Shown here in pieces: positions 29,429 to 37,421 of a stretch of DNA of 64,000 nt (the stretch's first letter is position 1; the number at the start of each line of letters is the position of its first letter). This stretch comes from Rhizobium mayense. Lineage in GTDB: Bacteria; Pseudomonadota; Alphaproteobacteria; Rhizobiales; Rhizobiaceae. The stretch lies in the NCBI RefSeq assembly GCF_030272705.1, contig NZ_JARFYM010000008.1, forward strand, positions 124,001-188,000, given 5' to 3'. The notes beneath the pieces were generated by a model. The model was not told the DNA's origin and did no database searches. It saw only the letters and a program-made list of their open reading frames with translations. Position numbers and translations under genes: made by a program.

Positions 29429-30160
29429 TCACGCAAACGCCCGGAAGGTCCGGATCGTTTCCTCGGCCTCGCCGATCGCCTCGGGCGTGCCGACGGTCAG
29501 CCAGTGACCGTCTAGCATAGTGCCGTAGAGCCGTCCCTTGGCGATCGACTTGTCGTAGTAGATGTTGATGTTGAAAGCCTCGTCCGGCGCGTCCTCGAGA
29601 ATCGACGGGTTCATGACGATGGCACCCGCATAGACGACGCCGTTTGCGAACGCATTGTTGTAACGCGACAGGCGGTCGTCTTCGGCCAGGTTGAAATCGT
29701 TCCTGCCGTTATGACCTGTCGTCTTGTCCAGCGCGACACAAAGCATGGCAATATCCATGCGTGCAACATCGAAGAATCCGGCTAAGCGCTGCAGATTGGT
29801 CGGCCTGCCCGGTGTCTCGCCGATCCAGAAGAGATCGGAATTCATGACGAAGACCGGATCGCGGCCGAGAAGCTTCAGCCCCTTGGCCAGCCCGCCACCA
29901 TTGTTCATTAATGCATCACGCTCGTCCGAAATCAGGATGTCCAATCCGCGATAGTTCCGAAGATGCGCCTCCATCTGATCGGCGTGATGATGGACATTGA
30001 CCACCACCTGCTCGACGCGGGCTTCGGCCAGCGCATCCAGCGCGTAATCGATCATCGGCTTACCGGCGATCTTAACCAGCGGTTTTGGGATGGTGTCGGT
30101 GATCGGCCGCATACGGGTTCCGAGCCCCGCGGCCATTACCATGGCTTGTCTGATGGTCAT
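29429..30160 (-). CDS. murU: Nucleotidyltransferase of the MurU type (MurNAc-1-phosphate uridylyltransferase)
   Basis: A 243-residue GT-A-fold nucleotidyltransferase. The NTP-binding motif MAAGLGTRMRPIT is followed by IPKPLVKIAGKPMI, the metal-binding Asp is in VMNSDLFW (Asp109), and GTPEAIGEA closes the domain. Family members include MurU of pseudomonads, which makes UDP-MurNAc from MurNAc-1-phosphate in a salvage route that bypasses de novo synthesis and its fosfomycin target. The gene for the matching kinase (AmgK) lies immediately upstream, which supports this call over a generic mannose-1-phosphate guanylyltransferase. The substrate is still an inference. Confidence 0.8.
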   Translation of the reverse strand: MTIRQAMVMAAGLGTRMRPITDTIPKPLVKIAGKPMIDYALDALAEARVEQVVVNVHHHADQMEAHLRNYRGLDILISDERDALMNNGGGLAKGLKLLGRDPVFVMNSDLFWIGETPGRPTNLQRLAGFFDVARMDIAMLCVALDKTTGHNGRNDFNLAEDDRLSRYNNAFANGVVYAGAIVMNPSILEDAPDEAFNINIYYDKSIAKGRLYGTMLDGHWLTVGTPEAIGEAEETIRTFRAFA

Positions 30161-30236
30161 ATCGTCTCGAATGTGTGATTCGCTCGGCTATCTTTTTTAG
30201 CATATTGCGAGAAAACCGTCGCCCGGTCTCGGGCAG

Positions 30237-31748
30237 CTATACACTGCCTATTCCAGCCTGTGCACACCATTCGCGCAGGGGAGCGAGCGCCTCATGCTCG
30301 AAAGCAACGGCGAGATAGGCGAGCGTGCGCGGCATATGCTTCATGTAGCCGGGTTTGCCGTCGCGCTGCAGCAGCCGGACCCATAGGCCGGCGAGCTTGC
30401 AATTGCGCTGCGCCGACACGATCGCCCAGCTTTTCAGAAACTTTGCTTCGTCGAAACCGCCTTGGGCATGCCGCAGCGACAGATAATCCGCCATCAATTG
30501 ATCGTGCAGATCGCGTTCGATGGTGACGCGGGCATCCTGGACGATCGAGGCGAGGTCATATGCTGTCGGACCTATCATCGCGTCTTGGAAATCGATCAGG
30601 CCGATCCGCTGGATGCCCTTTTCCTTGGCCCGCCAGATGATGTTCGGTGAATGGAAATCGCGCAGCAGCAGGTTTTTCTCTGCACTGTCCAGCTCATCGA
30701 TCAGGCCATCCCAGATTGCCAGATATTCCGCGCGTTCCTCGTCGCTCGCCGGCACGCCGCGTTTCCAGGGCAGATGCCAGTCGATGAGCAGCCGCGCTTC
30801 CATCTTCATCGCCGTCCGGTCGAAATCCGGGATATGGTGGACGTGATCTGGCGTGACATGGATGTCGCGCGGAATGTGGAAACTGTGCAGATGCGCCAGG
30901 CAGGCGACGCTTGCCCGATAGCGATCGGCAATCGGCTTGCCTTCTTCGTCGAGCACGCCGTCGGTGCCGAGATCCTCGATCAAAAGAATGCCCTGATCGT
31001 AGTCGGCGGCGAAGATTTCCGGCGCTGCAAAGCCGTTTTCACGCAGGACATTGGCAATCGCTACGAAGGGATAAGCATCCCAGGCGAGATGCGCGACCTT
31101 GGGGTAGGGCTTGCCGTCCAGCACCGGCGGCCCTTCGGGCAGCCGCGGCCAATCCATCAGGATCACGCGCTTGCCGGCGCCATGCGGATGGATGGCTTCA
31201 TAAGCGCGCAGCGAAGCATCGCCGGTCAGGAAACGCCGCCCGGCGCCCGCATAACCATGCGCATCGAGGAAAGCGCGGATCGCCAGGACGCGCTGGATGC
31301 GGGCGAATTGCTTGGCCGGCGCCATAATCGTCGCCCGACGGCCTTCGGCTTCGTGTTCGAGCTTAAGATCGATGTGCTCTTTGGGCAGCTCGCCTTCGGC
31401 CATCTCAGGCCATTCCACCAGGCAGATGCCGGTTTGCAGCGCTTCGTCGAAGCCGAGCTCGTCGAGCTCGCTGGGATCGCCCAGGCGATAAAGATCGAAA
31501 TGTGAAACCGGAATGCGCAACTCGTAGGATTGTACGAGCGTGAAGGTCGGGCTCGGCACGTCCAGCTCGGCATCGTCGGCCATGGCGCGCAGGAGGGCGC
31601 GCGCGAGCGACGACTTTCCGGCGCCGAGATCGCCCGATAGCGCCAGGCAATCGCCCGCCTTCAGCGCCAATGCCAGATCCTCGCCCAGGCGAGTGGTTGC
31701 GGTGTCGTCTGCCAGGAAAAGGGAGATACTTGTGTTCGCTGCTGTCAT
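30237..31748 (-). CDS. Fusion of TsaE (tRNA t6A synthesis ATPase) with AmgK-type sugar kinase
   Basis: A 503-residue two-domain protein. Residues 1-150 are TsaE (YjeE): Walker A GDLGAGKS at 39-46 and the VPSPTFTLVQSYE motif, an ATPase partner of TsaB-TsaD in making threonylcarbamoyl-A37 in tRNA. Residues 165-500 are an aminoglycoside-phosphotransferase fold: catalytic loop LLLRDFHSPNI (Asp364, Asn369) and IDFQDA (Asp386). The best-known relative is AmgK, the anomeric MurNAc/GlcNAc kinase, and murU follows. The start overlaps the divL end by 4 bp. The fusion occurs in other Rhizobiales annotations, as I recall. Confidence 0.88.
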   Translation of the reverse strand: MTAANTSISLFLADDTATTRLGEDLALALKAGDCLALSGDLGAGKSSLARALLRAMADDAELDVPSPTFTLVQSYELRIPVSHFDLYRLGDPSELDELGFDEALQTGICLVEWPEMAEGELPKEHIDLKLEHEAEGRRATIMAPAKQFARIQRVLAIRAFLDAHGYAGAGRRFLTGDASLRAYEAIHPHGAGKRVILMDWPRLPEGPPVLDGKPYPKVAHLAWDAYPFVAIANVLRENGFAAPEIFAADYDQGILLIEDLGTDGVLDEEGKPIADRYRASVACLAHLHSFHIPRDIHVTPDHVHHIPDFDRTAMKMEARLLIDWHLPWKRGVPASDEERAEYLAIWDGLIDELDSAEKNLLLRDFHSPNIIWRAKEKGIQRIGLIDFQDAMIGPTAYDLASIVQDARVTIERDLHDQLMADYLSLRHAQGGFDEAKFLKSWAIVSAQRNCKLAGLWVRLLQRDGKPGYMKHMPRTLAYLAVAFEHEALAPLREWCAQAGIGSV

Positions 31749-34330
31749 TCTGCTGCGACGGAGTGCGGCAATTCGGCGGAGGGAATCCGGCAGGTGACCG
31801 TGGTTCCCTTGCCCGGCTGGCTTTCGATCGACACCTGGCCGTCATGCAGGCTGACGAAGCTTTCGACGATCGAGAGGCCGAGACCGGCGCCGCTGCGCTT
31901 GCCGCCCTTGCCACTGGAGGCAAAGCGGTTGAACACCGTGCGCATGATCTCTTCGGGGATACCTGGGCCTTTATCGGCGACCGAGAAGACAAAATCAGTG
32001 CTTTCGCGCCCGCATCTCAGTTCGATCGTCGAGCCTTCCGGTGCGAAATTGGCGGCGTTGGTCAGAAGCTTGAGCAGGATCTGCTTCAGCCGCTGTTGAT
32101 CTGCGATAACGGAGCCGAGATGGGCGGGAACGGTGATTTCCAGCGTCACGCCGCTTTCCTGCAGCCGGTCGGCAATCTGCATCGACACCTCGTCAAGGAG
32201 GTCGTCGAGCGCGATCTCGGAATAGTTCAGCCGCATGATACCGGCATCGACAGTCGCAAGATCCAGAATGTCGTTGACCAGCGTCAGCAGCACCGAGGAG
32301 GAGGTGGAGATATGATCGATATACTCCGCCTGCCGGTCGTTCAGTGGCCCGATGCCCGGCGTCTTCAAAAGATCGGTAAAGCCGATGATGTTGGTCAGCG
32401 GCGAGCGCAGCTCGTAGGAAACATGCTGAACGAAGTCGTTCTTCAGCTCGTCGGCCTTCAGCAGCGCCTCGTTCTTTTCGGTCAGCGCCCGTTCGGCGCG
32501 TACACTGTCGGTCTTGTTGACGAAAGTCAGCATCGTCTGCGCATTCGGCAACGGAATGACGGCATAATCAAGGACAAGGTTGGAATAGAGCTCCAGCGTA
32601 CCTTGCGACGATGGCCGTTCGTCGTCGAAGCTGGTGATCTGCTCCGCAAACCGCTTCCAGCCATCCGGCCGGTCATAGGACGGCGCGCAGGCCTCTGCCA
32701 GCGCCTGGATATGTGTGCCAGGCTTCGCCTGGGCTTCGGTGATGTTCCACAGGATGCGGAAAGCCGGATTGGAGAGGCGAATGCGGCCATCGGGACCGAA
32801 GACGGCAACGCCCTCGGAGAGATGGTCGATAGTCTCGCCCTGCACCTTGACCAGCGTGTTGTAGCGCGTTTCGAGATCGACCTGTTCGGTCAGGTTCTCG
32901 AATACCCAGGTGGCGCCGCCTTGGGGATGCGCGGTGGCGAACACCCGCAGGATCTGACCGTTCGGCAGGTGCCAAAGATCGGATTGCGTGTCGAGCGCGC
33001 GGTAGACGGACAAGACGCCGTCTTTCCAGGTCTTCCAGTTCAATTGCTCCGGCAGTTTCTTGGCGCTGCGCAGCCGATCCAGCAGCTCGCTATTGTCCGG
33101 CTTCTTCTCGAGGAAAGCGATGTCGAGCTCCCAGAGCTGGACAAAGGCCTGATTGTAGAATTGCAGCCGGCGGTCGCCGTCGAAAATCGCGACCGGAGTC
33201 GCCAGATGATCGAGCGTCTCGGCATGGCTTTTCAGCGTACGCTCCAGCTCGGCACGGACCGCTTCCGCTTCGGAAACGTCCACGGCAATCCCGGCCGAAC
33301 CATCTGATGATCTGACGTCGACAACATCGAAGAAGGTGCGGTTGCCATGAACGACGGTGGAAATCTTGTCGTGAAAGGGCGATTCCGGTGTGGCGGAGGC
33401 ACGGATGCGCTCGCGAGCGACCGTGGTCAGGAATTCGCGGCCTTCGCGGATGGCCTCATCCGGCGATACGGCCTCGACCGCTTCGCCATAGGCTTGGTTG
33501 ACCCAGGTCAGCTTGCCCTCGACATCACGCCGCCAGACCGGCAGGTCGATGGTGTCGAGCAGGTTCTGGAAAACGGAGATCGAGGTCATCAGCCGGTCGC
33601 GCTCGATCTTCAGCTCGGCCAGTTCGGCGCGCAGATTGTTGAGCGCGATGAAGCGGACGAAGGCGCGGCCACCGGAAATGCGGCCCTGAGCTTCCAATAT
33701 TTCGTCGCGGTTCGTTTCGACCACCATGTCGAAGCTTTGGCCGTTGCCGCGCAGCTTGTCGATCGCCTTTTCGAGATCGCCGGCCGACCAGGATTTCAGC
33801 CAGCGGCCGAAAGCGAGAAATTCGTTATCCTGTGGTGCACCGGTCTCGACAGGGAGCTGGCCAAGCAGCTCCGGCCGTGCGTTCTGACCGTCCCAGATGA
33901 TGATGCGACGGTTCTTGTCGGCAATCAGTGCCTGATATTGCGAAATGCGCTGGTTGGCGTCCGACAGCGCCGTGCGGATCTCGCGGCTTTCGTTTTCGAT
34001 ATTGCCGCGCTGGCGGATCATCCACACCGTCGACAAGAGCGCGGCTGAGATCACGCCGATGATGACGGAGAAGACGGCCATTTCGGAGGAGGTGAAGAGA
34101 CGGGCCGCCGGCGTGGCAGCGCTGGTCTGCGCCAGAACCGGACCCGCAAAGCCGGCAACGACGCCACCGAAAACGCTGAGGCGCAGCAAGCGGGCCAATG
34201 AGGCCGATAGACCCAAATTCGTCCGCCGCGTTCTCCGCGATAAAGATATATATGCGCTAGCCTGCCCTCGCCGCGCGATCGCCGCGCGGGGCATCGCTGG
34301 TTCTGGCAGGCTATCTTTCCCTTCAGACAT
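31745..34330 (-). CDS. divL: DivL-type PAS sensor kinase with a tyrosine in the H-box
   Basis: An 861-residue membrane protein. Two hydrophobic segments lie near residues 50-67 and 85-103, then a coiled region, three PAS-like regions (about 256-366, 376-465 and 496-605), a HisKA domain and a HATPase. The H-box reads FVQHVSYELRSPL: the phosphoacceptor position is Tyr639 instead of His, the hallmark of DivL, which in Caulobacter binds DivK and controls CckA. The HATPase boxes NAANFAPEG, DKGPGIP and GAGLGLSI are intact. I chose the ATG at 34330 (MSEGKDS); the longer frame would start at a TTG at 34372. It is followed by the TsaE-AmgK gene with a 4-bp overlap. Confidence 0.8.
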   Translation of the reverse strand: MSEGKDSLPEPAMPRAAIARRGQASAYISLSRRTRRTNLGLSASLARLLRLSVFGGVVAGFAGPVLAQTSAATPAARLFTSSEMAVFSVIIGVISAALLSTVWMIRQRGNIENESREIRTALSDANQRISQYQALIADKNRRIIIWDGQNARPELLGQLPVETGAPQDNEFLAFGRWLKSWSAGDLEKAIDKLRGNGQSFDMVVETNRDEILEAQGRISGGRAFVRFIALNNLRAELAELKIERDRLMTSISVFQNLLDTIDLPVWRRDVEGKLTWVNQAYGEAVEAVSPDEAIREGREFLTTVARERIRASATPESPFHDKISTVVHGNRTFFDVVDVRSSDGSAGIAVDVSEAEAVRAELERTLKSHAETLDHLATPVAIFDGDRRLQFYNQAFVQLWELDIAFLEKKPDNSELLDRLRSAKKLPEQLNWKTWKDGVLSVYRALDTQSDLWHLPNGQILRVFATAHPQGGATWVFENLTEQVDLETRYNTLVKVQGETIDHLSEGVAVFGPDGRIRLSNPAFRILWNITEAQAKPGTHIQALAEACAPSYDRPDGWKRFAEQITSFDDERPSSQGTLELYSNLVLDYAVIPLPNAQTMLTFVNKTDSVRAERALTEKNEALLKADELKNDFVQHVSYELRSPLTNIIGFTDLLKTPGIGPLNDRQAEYIDHISTSSSVLLTLVNDILDLATVDAGIMRLNYSEIALDDLLDEVSMQIADRLQESGVTLEITVPAHLGSVIADQQRLKQILLKLLTNAANFAPEGSTIELRCGRESTDFVFSVADKGPGIPEEIMRTVFNRFASSGKGGKRSGAGLGLSIVESFVSLHDGQVSIESQPGKGTTVTCRIPSAELPHSVAAE

Positions 34331-34468
34331 AAGCGGTCTGTCTCCGTCCTGTAATGTGCCGCATCTCGACAAGACATCCCATTTTCATGGCTCCGGGCGT
34401 GCCCGGTTCGTCACGAATCAAGTCTAAAAACAATACTGCCTAAGGGAATCGCCGGGAAGGGAGCGGGC

Positions 34469-34506
34469 CAAAAAATAAGCCCCGGCATTTGTCAATGCCA
34501 GGGCCA
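34469..34506 (-). terminator. Rho-independent terminator downstream of ahcY
   Basis: On the minus strand GCCCTGGCATT and AATGCCGGGGC form a stem with one mismatch around a short GACA loop, followed by a T-rich run. It separates ahcY from divL. Confidence 0.75.
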
Positions 34507-34534
34507 CAAGATATTGTGGATATTGATCCTAAGA

Positions 34535-35935
34535 TCAGTATCTGTAGTGGTCAGACTTGAACGGACCCTGCGGAGTGACGCCGATATAGGCAGCCTGTTC
34601 TCCGGAAAGCTCCGTCAGTTTCACGCCAAGCTTGCTGAGATGCAGGCGAGCAACCTTTTCGTCGAGGTGCTTCGGCAGCACGTAAACCTGGTTCTGGTAC
34701 TGGCCGGGCTTGGTGAAGAGCTCGATCTGCGCCAGCGTCTGGTTGGTGAAGGAAGCCGACATGACAAAGGACGGATGGCCGGTGGCGTTGCCGAGGTTCA
34801 GGAGGCGGCCTTCCGACAGCAGGATGATGCGGTTGCCCTTGGCGAACTCGATCATGTCGACCTGCGGCTTGATGTTCGTCCACTTGAGGTTACGCAGCGC
34901 GGCAACCTGGATCTCGTTGTCGAAGTGGCCGATGTTGCCGACGATCGCCATGTCCTTCATCGCGCGCATATGGTCAATGCGGATGACGTCCTTGTTGCCG
35001 GTGGTGGTGATGAAGATGTCGGCGGTGGAGACGACGTCCTCAAGCTGGACCACTTCATAGCCGTCCATGGCGGCCTGCAGGGCGCAGATCGGATCGACTT
35101 CCGTGACCTTGACGCGTGCGCCGGCGCCCGAGAGCGAGGCGGCAGAACCCTTGCCAACGTCGCCATAGCCGCAGACGACCGCGACCTTGCCGGCCATCAT
35201 GACGTCGGTGGCGCGGCGGATGCCGTCGACCAGCGATTCCTTGCAGCCGTACTTGTTGTCGAACTTAGACTTGGTGACGCTGTCGTTGACGTTAATCGCC
35301 GGGAAGGGAAGCAGGCCCTTCTGGCTGAGCTGGTACAGGCGGTTGACGCCCGTGGTGGTTTCTTCGGTGACGCCCTTGATGGCTTCGCGCTGCTTGGTGA
35401 ACCAGCCCGGCGATGCCTTAAGGCGCTTCTTGATCTGCGCAAAGAGGATTTCTTCTTCCTCGGAATGCGGGTTGGAGAGCACGTCCTCGCCGGCTTCGGC
35501 GCGGGCACCGAGCAGGATATACATGGTGGCGTCGCCGCCATCGTCGAGGATCATGTTGGAGAAGCCGCCATCGGTCCACTGGAAGATCTTGTCGGTATAG
35601 GTCCAATAGTCTTCGAGGCTCTCACCCTTGACGGCATAGACCGGAACGCCGGAAGCGGCGATCGCGGCAGCGGCATGATCCTGGGTCGAGAAGATGTTGC
35701 AGGATGCCCAGCGCACCTGAGCGCCGAGAGCGACCAGCGTCTCGATCAGGACTGCGGTCTGGATCGTCATGTGCAGCGAACCGGTGATGCGGGCGCCCTT
35801 CAGCGGCTGCGCTTCGCCGAACTCGGCGCGGCAAGCCATCAGGCCCGGCATTTCGGTTTCGGCGATCGAGATTTCCTTGCGGCCAAAGTCCGCAAGGCCG
35901 ATATCGGCGACGATGTAGTCCTTATCAGTGCTCAT
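34535..35935 (-). CDS. ahcY: Adenosylhomocysteinase (S-adenosyl-L-homocysteine hydrolase)
   Basis: A 466-residue NAD-dependent enzyme that splits S-adenosylhomocysteine to adenosine and homocysteine, relieving product inhibition of methyltransferases. The NAD-binding [10 protein letters not shown] motif, the substrate motif [16 protein letters not shown] and the C-terminal SDHYRY tail are present. It includes the about 40-residue insertion found in the proteobacterial long form. The ATG at 35935 has GGAG 8 bp upstream. A strong inverted repeat about 130 bp before the start may be its operator. It has its own terminator. Confidence 0.96.
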   Translation of the reverse strand: MSTDKDYIVADIGLADFGRKEISIAETEMPGLMACRAEFGEAQPLKGARITGSLHMTIQTAVLIETLVALGAQVRWASCNIFSTQDHAAAAIAASGVPVYAVKGESLEDYWTYTDKIFQWTDGGFSNMILDDGGDATMYILLGARAEAGEDVLSNPHSEEEEILFAQIKKRLKASPGWFTKQREAIKGVTEETTTGVNRLYQLSQKGLLPFPAINVNDSVTKSKFDNKYGCKESLVDGIRRATDVMMAGKVAVVCGYGDVGKGSAASLSGAGARVKVTEVDPICALQAAMDGYEVVQLEDVVSTADIFITTTGNKDVIRIDHMRAMKDMAIVGNIGHFDNEIQVAALRNLKWTNIKPQVDMIEFAKGNRIILLSEGRLLNLGNATGHPSFVMSASFTNQTLAQIELFTKPGQYQNQVYVLPKHLDEKVARLHLSKLGVKLTELSGEQAAYIGVTPQGPFKSDHYRY

Positions 35936-36064
35936 CAGGGGGTCTCCAGCCTGAACGATGCGAACGGACCGCAGGCGAACGCCTCGGCCGAATGCAACAA
36001 AATTGCACGCTGACAGCGTGTGGGATGATGCCCTGTAGCAGGCTTCAAGCTGGAAATCAATGAT

Positions 36065-36094
36065 GATATAAAGAGGTCTTTATATCTTTATATC
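36065..36094. promoter_or_regulatory. Perfect inverted repeat upstream of ahcY (possible SahR operator)
   Basis: GATATAAAGA-GG-TCTTTATATC occupies 36065-36086, a perfect 10-2-10 repeat, and TCTTTATATC occurs again at 36085-36094. It lies about 130 bp before the ahcY start. The form resembles ArsR-family sites; SahR is an ArsR-type regulator reported to control S-adenosylhomocysteine recycling in proteobacteria. The match to SahR is from memory and is inference. Confidence 0.55.
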
Positions 36095-36119
36095 CCGCGC
36101 GGCGGCTCGATGAGAGGAC

Positions 36120-36395
36120 TTATATCTCTTCGCCGAACTTGTCGGCGACCAGACGGTCCAGCGCATCCAGCGCCTCGGCAGCCTGGTTGCCGCTGGCCGT
36201 AACGAGCACGCTGCAGCCAGGGCTGGCCGCGAGCATCATCAGGCCCATGATCGAGTTGCCGCCCACCGTGGTCCCGTCCTTCGAGACGGTGATGGTGGCG
36301 TCGTAGGCTTCGACGGTCTGTACGAATTTGGCGGAGGCGCGGGCATGGAGGCCGCGTTTGTTGATGATCAGAAGTTCCCGGGAAAGCTCTGTCAT
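36120..36395 (-). CDS. ptsH: Phosphocarrier protein HPr
   Basis: A 91-residue HPr. The phosphoacceptor His17 lies in NKRGLHARAS and the regulatory serine in GGNSIMGLMML (Ser48), the residue that HprK phosphorylates. The start is the ATG at 36395 (MTELSREL); a longer open frame overlaps the EIIA gene. It is 19 bp after EIIA-Man and belongs to an incomplete PTS without sugar-specific EIIB/EIIC, so its role is regulatory. It is separated from ahcY by 184 bp. Confidence 0.93.
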   Translation of the reverse strand: MTELSRELLIINKRGLHARASAKFVQTVEAYDATITVSKDGTTVGGNSIMGLMMLAASPGCSVLVTASGNQAAEALDALDRLVADKFGEEI

Positions 36396-36414
36396 AGGCG
36401 GGGCGGTTGTCTCG

Positions 36415-36816
36415 TTATTTGCCGCTGAGCACACGGCTGGCCACGTTGATGTATTTGCGCCCGGCCTCTGAAGCTTCCACCAGAGCCTTCTCCATGTTGT
36501 TGTCGCCGCGCACACCTGCGAGCTTTATCAACATCGGCAAATTGACGCCGGCAATAACCTCCGTGTGGCCACTGTTCATGACGGAGATCGCGAGATTGGA
36601 GGGAGTGCCACCGAACATGTCGGTAAGGATGATGACCCCGTGGCCATCGTCAGCGCCGGAAACAGCATGCAGTATGTCCTGCCGCCGCTTATCCATATCG
36701 TCTTCGGGACCAATCGATACCGTTTCTATGAACTTCTGCGGACCAACGACATGCTCGACCGCATGCCGAAACTCTTCAGCCAGCTTGCCATGAGTGACAA
36801 GCACAAGTCCGATCAT
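36415..36816 (-). CDS. PTS EIIA component, mannose family
   Basis: A 133-residue EIIA(Man)-like protein. It starts at the ATG at 36816 (MIGLVLVTHG, phosphoacceptor His9) with GGGAG upstream, and has the ILTDMFGGTPSN and GVNLPMLIKL motifs of the family. In alphaproteobacteria this protein works with HPr and HprK to regulate carbon and stress responses; no permease is encoded here. It follows hprK by 152 bp, so an internal promoter is possible. Confidence 0.9.
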   Translation of the reverse strand: MIGLVLVTHGKLAEEFRHAVEHVVGPQKFIETVSIGPEDDMDKRRQDILHAVSGADDGHGVIILTDMFGGTPSNLAISVMNSGHTEVIAGVNLPMLIKLAGVRGDNNMEKALVEASEAGRKYINVASRVLSGK

Positions 36817-36968
36817 GATATTACTGCTCCCATCGCATAAGCAAACAGGTGGCCCATATCGCAATGCAGCAATGTCGTCCACCGGTGGGGGGACATCTTG
36901 GCGATGAAAAGACGAAGTGCAAGCTTAAAATATGATATTTGGGCACCTGCTGAGGCCTAAATGGCCGA

Positions 36969-37421
36969 TTAATCCAAACGGGTGGCGATTTTTGCCATGA
37001 TTACGGCCAGCGGATTCGCCGATATTGTGGACAGGCGGATCAACGGTAGGCGAATGGATTCAGTGACATCGATCTGTTCGTCTTCAGGGGGGAGCCGCTC
37101 GGCCTTTGCCGGATCGACCGGACGTATGGCGAAATGCATTTCGGCCTCAAAAACATGGGGAAGCCGGACAATGCCGGTATAGCGGATCTCCAGCAGGCCG
37201 GCGATCGACGGCGGGCATTCGGCAATGACGGCGCCGTCGCGTCGCTCAATGAAAACCTGGTCGTCCGCGACCAATGCGGCGGAAAGGCCGAGTGGCTTGG
37301 CCGCGGAGAGGCAGGCGAAGGCGAGCGAAGATTTGCCGCTGCCCGATGGTCCAAGAAACAACAGGCCGGTCTTGCCGATGACGATCGCGGTTCCGTGGAT
37401 ATTGGTTGCTTTGCCGCTCAT
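36969..37421 (-). CDS. hprK: HPr kinase/phosphorylase, short alphaproteobacterial form
   Basis: A 150-residue protein containing only the C-terminal catalytic domain of HprK. The Walker A motif is GPSGSGKSS (residues 24-32), and the ALVADDQVF and ECPPSIAGLLEIRYTGI segments are conserved. The N-terminal half found in Firmicutes is missing, as is usual in Rhizobiales. It phosphorylates HPr at Ser48. The start overlaps the chvG end by 4 bp, tying it to the ChvG-ChvI system. Confidence 0.9.
   Translation of the reverse strand: MSGKATNIHGTAIVIGKTGLLFLGPSGSGKSSLAFACLSAAKPLGLSAALVADDQVFIERRDGAVIAECPPSIAGLLEIRYTGIVRLPHVFEAEMHFAIRPVDPAKAERLPPEDEQIDVTESIRLPLIRLSTISANPLAVIMAKIATRLD

Noticed and set aside
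35936..36064. A SAH or SAM riboswitch in the ahcY leader
   Set aside because: I could not recognise the conserved core of any known SAM or SAH aptamer. The clear signal is the DNA inverted repeat further upstream.
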